From assembly GCA_900772625.1 (NCBI GenBank), contig CAAHEQ010000022.1:1-6021 (forward strand): 6,021 nt of DNA. Direction: 5' to 3'. Position numbers and translations under genes: made by a program. Of this stretch, positions 5,352 to 6,021 are shown piece after piece; within the stretch, counting starts at the first letter, position 1; each line of letters starts with the position of its first letter. The notes beneath the pieces were generated by a model, which worked only from the letters and a program-made list of their open reading frames with translations, did not search any database and was not told the DNA's origin. Source of the DNA: Alphaproteobacteria bacterium. GTDB taxonomy: Bacteria > Pseudomonadota > Alphaproteobacteria > CAAHEQ01 > UBA3637.

Positions 5352-5380
5352 GCGCCCTTTAGCACAACGCAAAAGGGCGC
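5352..5380 (-). terminator. Rho-independent terminator of the EF-hand gene
   Basis: GCGCCCTTT (5352-5360) and AAAGGGCGC (5372-5380) form a perfect 9-bp GC-rich stem with an 11-nt loop. On the minus strand it is followed by TTTT. It begins 25 nt after the stop codon at 5406-5408 and insulates the Sel1-repeat gene downstream. Confidence 0.85.
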
Positions 5381-5405
5381 ATTTCAAACGACTGAATATA
5401 CGGCT

Positions 5406-6021
5406 TTATTGATTCGCGTTTAAATCAATAAACTCAGCCACTTCGATTAACATATCGCCATTTTGATCCATTTGAGACAGCCATTTAGCTTGTTTTGTCG
5501 CATTGGATTTGCCTTTTTGTTGCATCTCTTTCATCGCCTTTTTGCTATTTGCTTTCATCTTTGTCAGGTTCACGGCTTCACCCGCGGGCACAGCGACAAC
5601 AACCTCTTCAGTTTCAATCACACCGAGGCATTCTTGGCGCTTATCCGCAACTTTCTTTTTCAGCTGCTCGCCTGCTTTTTTCATATTTTGAACATTCATC
5701 GCTGCTTGCGTTTTCTGTTCGGGCGTCAATATAAAAGTATCGTCTTCGGCAATCTCGGCATAGTACATTACAATATCACCGTTTGCATCTAACAGCTCGG
5801 CCGTTTCGGACCAAAACACAGGATCCGACATACATGGTGTTGATTTATCGTTTTGTTTTTCTTTTTGAGAATGCTTAACGCGTTTTTTAATTTTTTTGGC
5901 TTGCTTTTTAAAATGCTCGCCGACATCTTCCAAATAATCCTCTGTATCTTCGCATGGCTTGCAACCTGTTTGCCCGCAAACACAATCCGCCATCACAGGC
6001 ATTGCCATCAGGCAAAGTACC
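5406..6021 (-). CDS. Secreted EF-hand protein, 5' end beyond the right window edge
   Basis: The reading frame is open to the window edge and the visible start (VLCLMAMPVMA, then DCVCG) looks like the end of a signal peptide, so the true start is probably outside; Met at 6008 is only the first visible one and is used as residue 1 below. Two canonical 12-residue EF-hand loops are present. One is DANGDIVMYYAE (74-85), the other DQNGDMLIEVAE (181-192). Each has Asp, Asn, Asp and the final Glu at positions 1, 3, 5 and 12, so calcium binding is likely. The mature N-terminus is rich in Cys (9, 11, 16, 19), possibly disulphides. It is followed by an acidic patch and then a very Lys-rich, probably helical stretch (34-55). 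I do not recognise a named family. A periplasmic or extracellular calcium-binding role is inferred. It has its own terminator. Confidence 0.8.
   Translation of the reverse strand, partial: VLCLMAMPVMADCVCGQTGCKPCEDTEDYLEDVGEHFKKQAKKIKKRVKHSQKEKQNDKSTPCMSDPVFWSETAELLDANGDIVMYYAEIAEDDTFILTPEQKTQAAMNVQNMKKAGEQLKKKVADKRQECLGVIETEEVVVAVPAGEAVNLTKMKANSKKAMKEMQQKGKSNATKQAKWLSQMDQNGDMLIEVAEFIDLNANQ

Noticed and set aside
5463..5792. Plus-strand open frames opposite the EF-hand gene
   Set aside because: They are antisense shadows of a frame with clear EF-hand loops and signal peptide, and have no ribosome-binding site or recognisable domain.
1..6021. CRISPR arrays, insertion sequences, prophage or attachment sites
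   Set aside because: No regularly spaced repeats, transposase or integrase motifs or terminal inverted repeats were found. A tRNA gene is present but no duplicated tRNA end is seen in the window.

Overview
The window most likely comes from a bacterial chromosome with moderate-to-low GC, probably a proteobacterium and perhaps an alphaproteobacterium living with little oxygen. Nothing here fixes the taxonomy. The hints are two CTTGAC-type -35 elements, E. coli-like 19-bp Fur boxes, a CCA-encoding tRNA gene, signal-peptide-bearing Sel1-repeat and EF-hand proteins, and a rubrerythrin defence gene typical of anaerobes and microaerophiles.

Layout. Positions 1-1410 (minus strand) hold the two GDP-L-fucose genes. 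gmd comes first and overlaps in its signals with fcl, which is cut by the left window edge; the fcl Shine-Dalgarno lies in the last gmd codons. A 118-bp divergent gap separates gmd from a plus-strand MATE-family exporter gene (1535-2869), which may be leaderless. A hairpin terminator at 2871-2902 serves the convergent MATE and rubrerythrin genes. Next is a minus-strand two-gene operon: a Fur/PerR-family regulator (3472-3855), then rubrerythrin (2920-3459) 12 nt downstream.

Upstream of the regulator is 568 bp without a substantial gene (3856-4423). It holds a strong minus-strand promoter (TTGACA-17-TATGTT) followed directly by two contiguous 19-bp Fur boxes, each matching the E. coli consensus at 17 of 19 positions. 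After them come a leader of about 227 nt with a nine-codon mini-ORF and a perfect 9-3-9 inverted repeat. The rest of the region is AT-rich, with several short dyads.

Next on the minus strand is tRNA-Val(CAC) (4424-4499), whose -35 box contains the stop codon of the next gene, a secreted Sel1-repeat protein (4539-5267). A GC-rich terminator (5352-5380) ends the last gene, a secreted, lysine-rich protein with two EF-hand loops (5406 to beyond the right edge).

The most interesting part is the regulator-rubrerythrin operon. The regulator has all five residues of the PerR metal site, including the aspartate linked to peroxide sensing, but an arginine where Bacillus PerR has the asparagine that favours PerR boxes. 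Its own promoter carries tandem Fur boxes. This suggests a peroxide-type sensor that reads Fur-box DNA, or a locus answering to both iron and peroxide. I see no clearly unprecedented multi-gene system; the other genes belong to known families or have recognisable domains.
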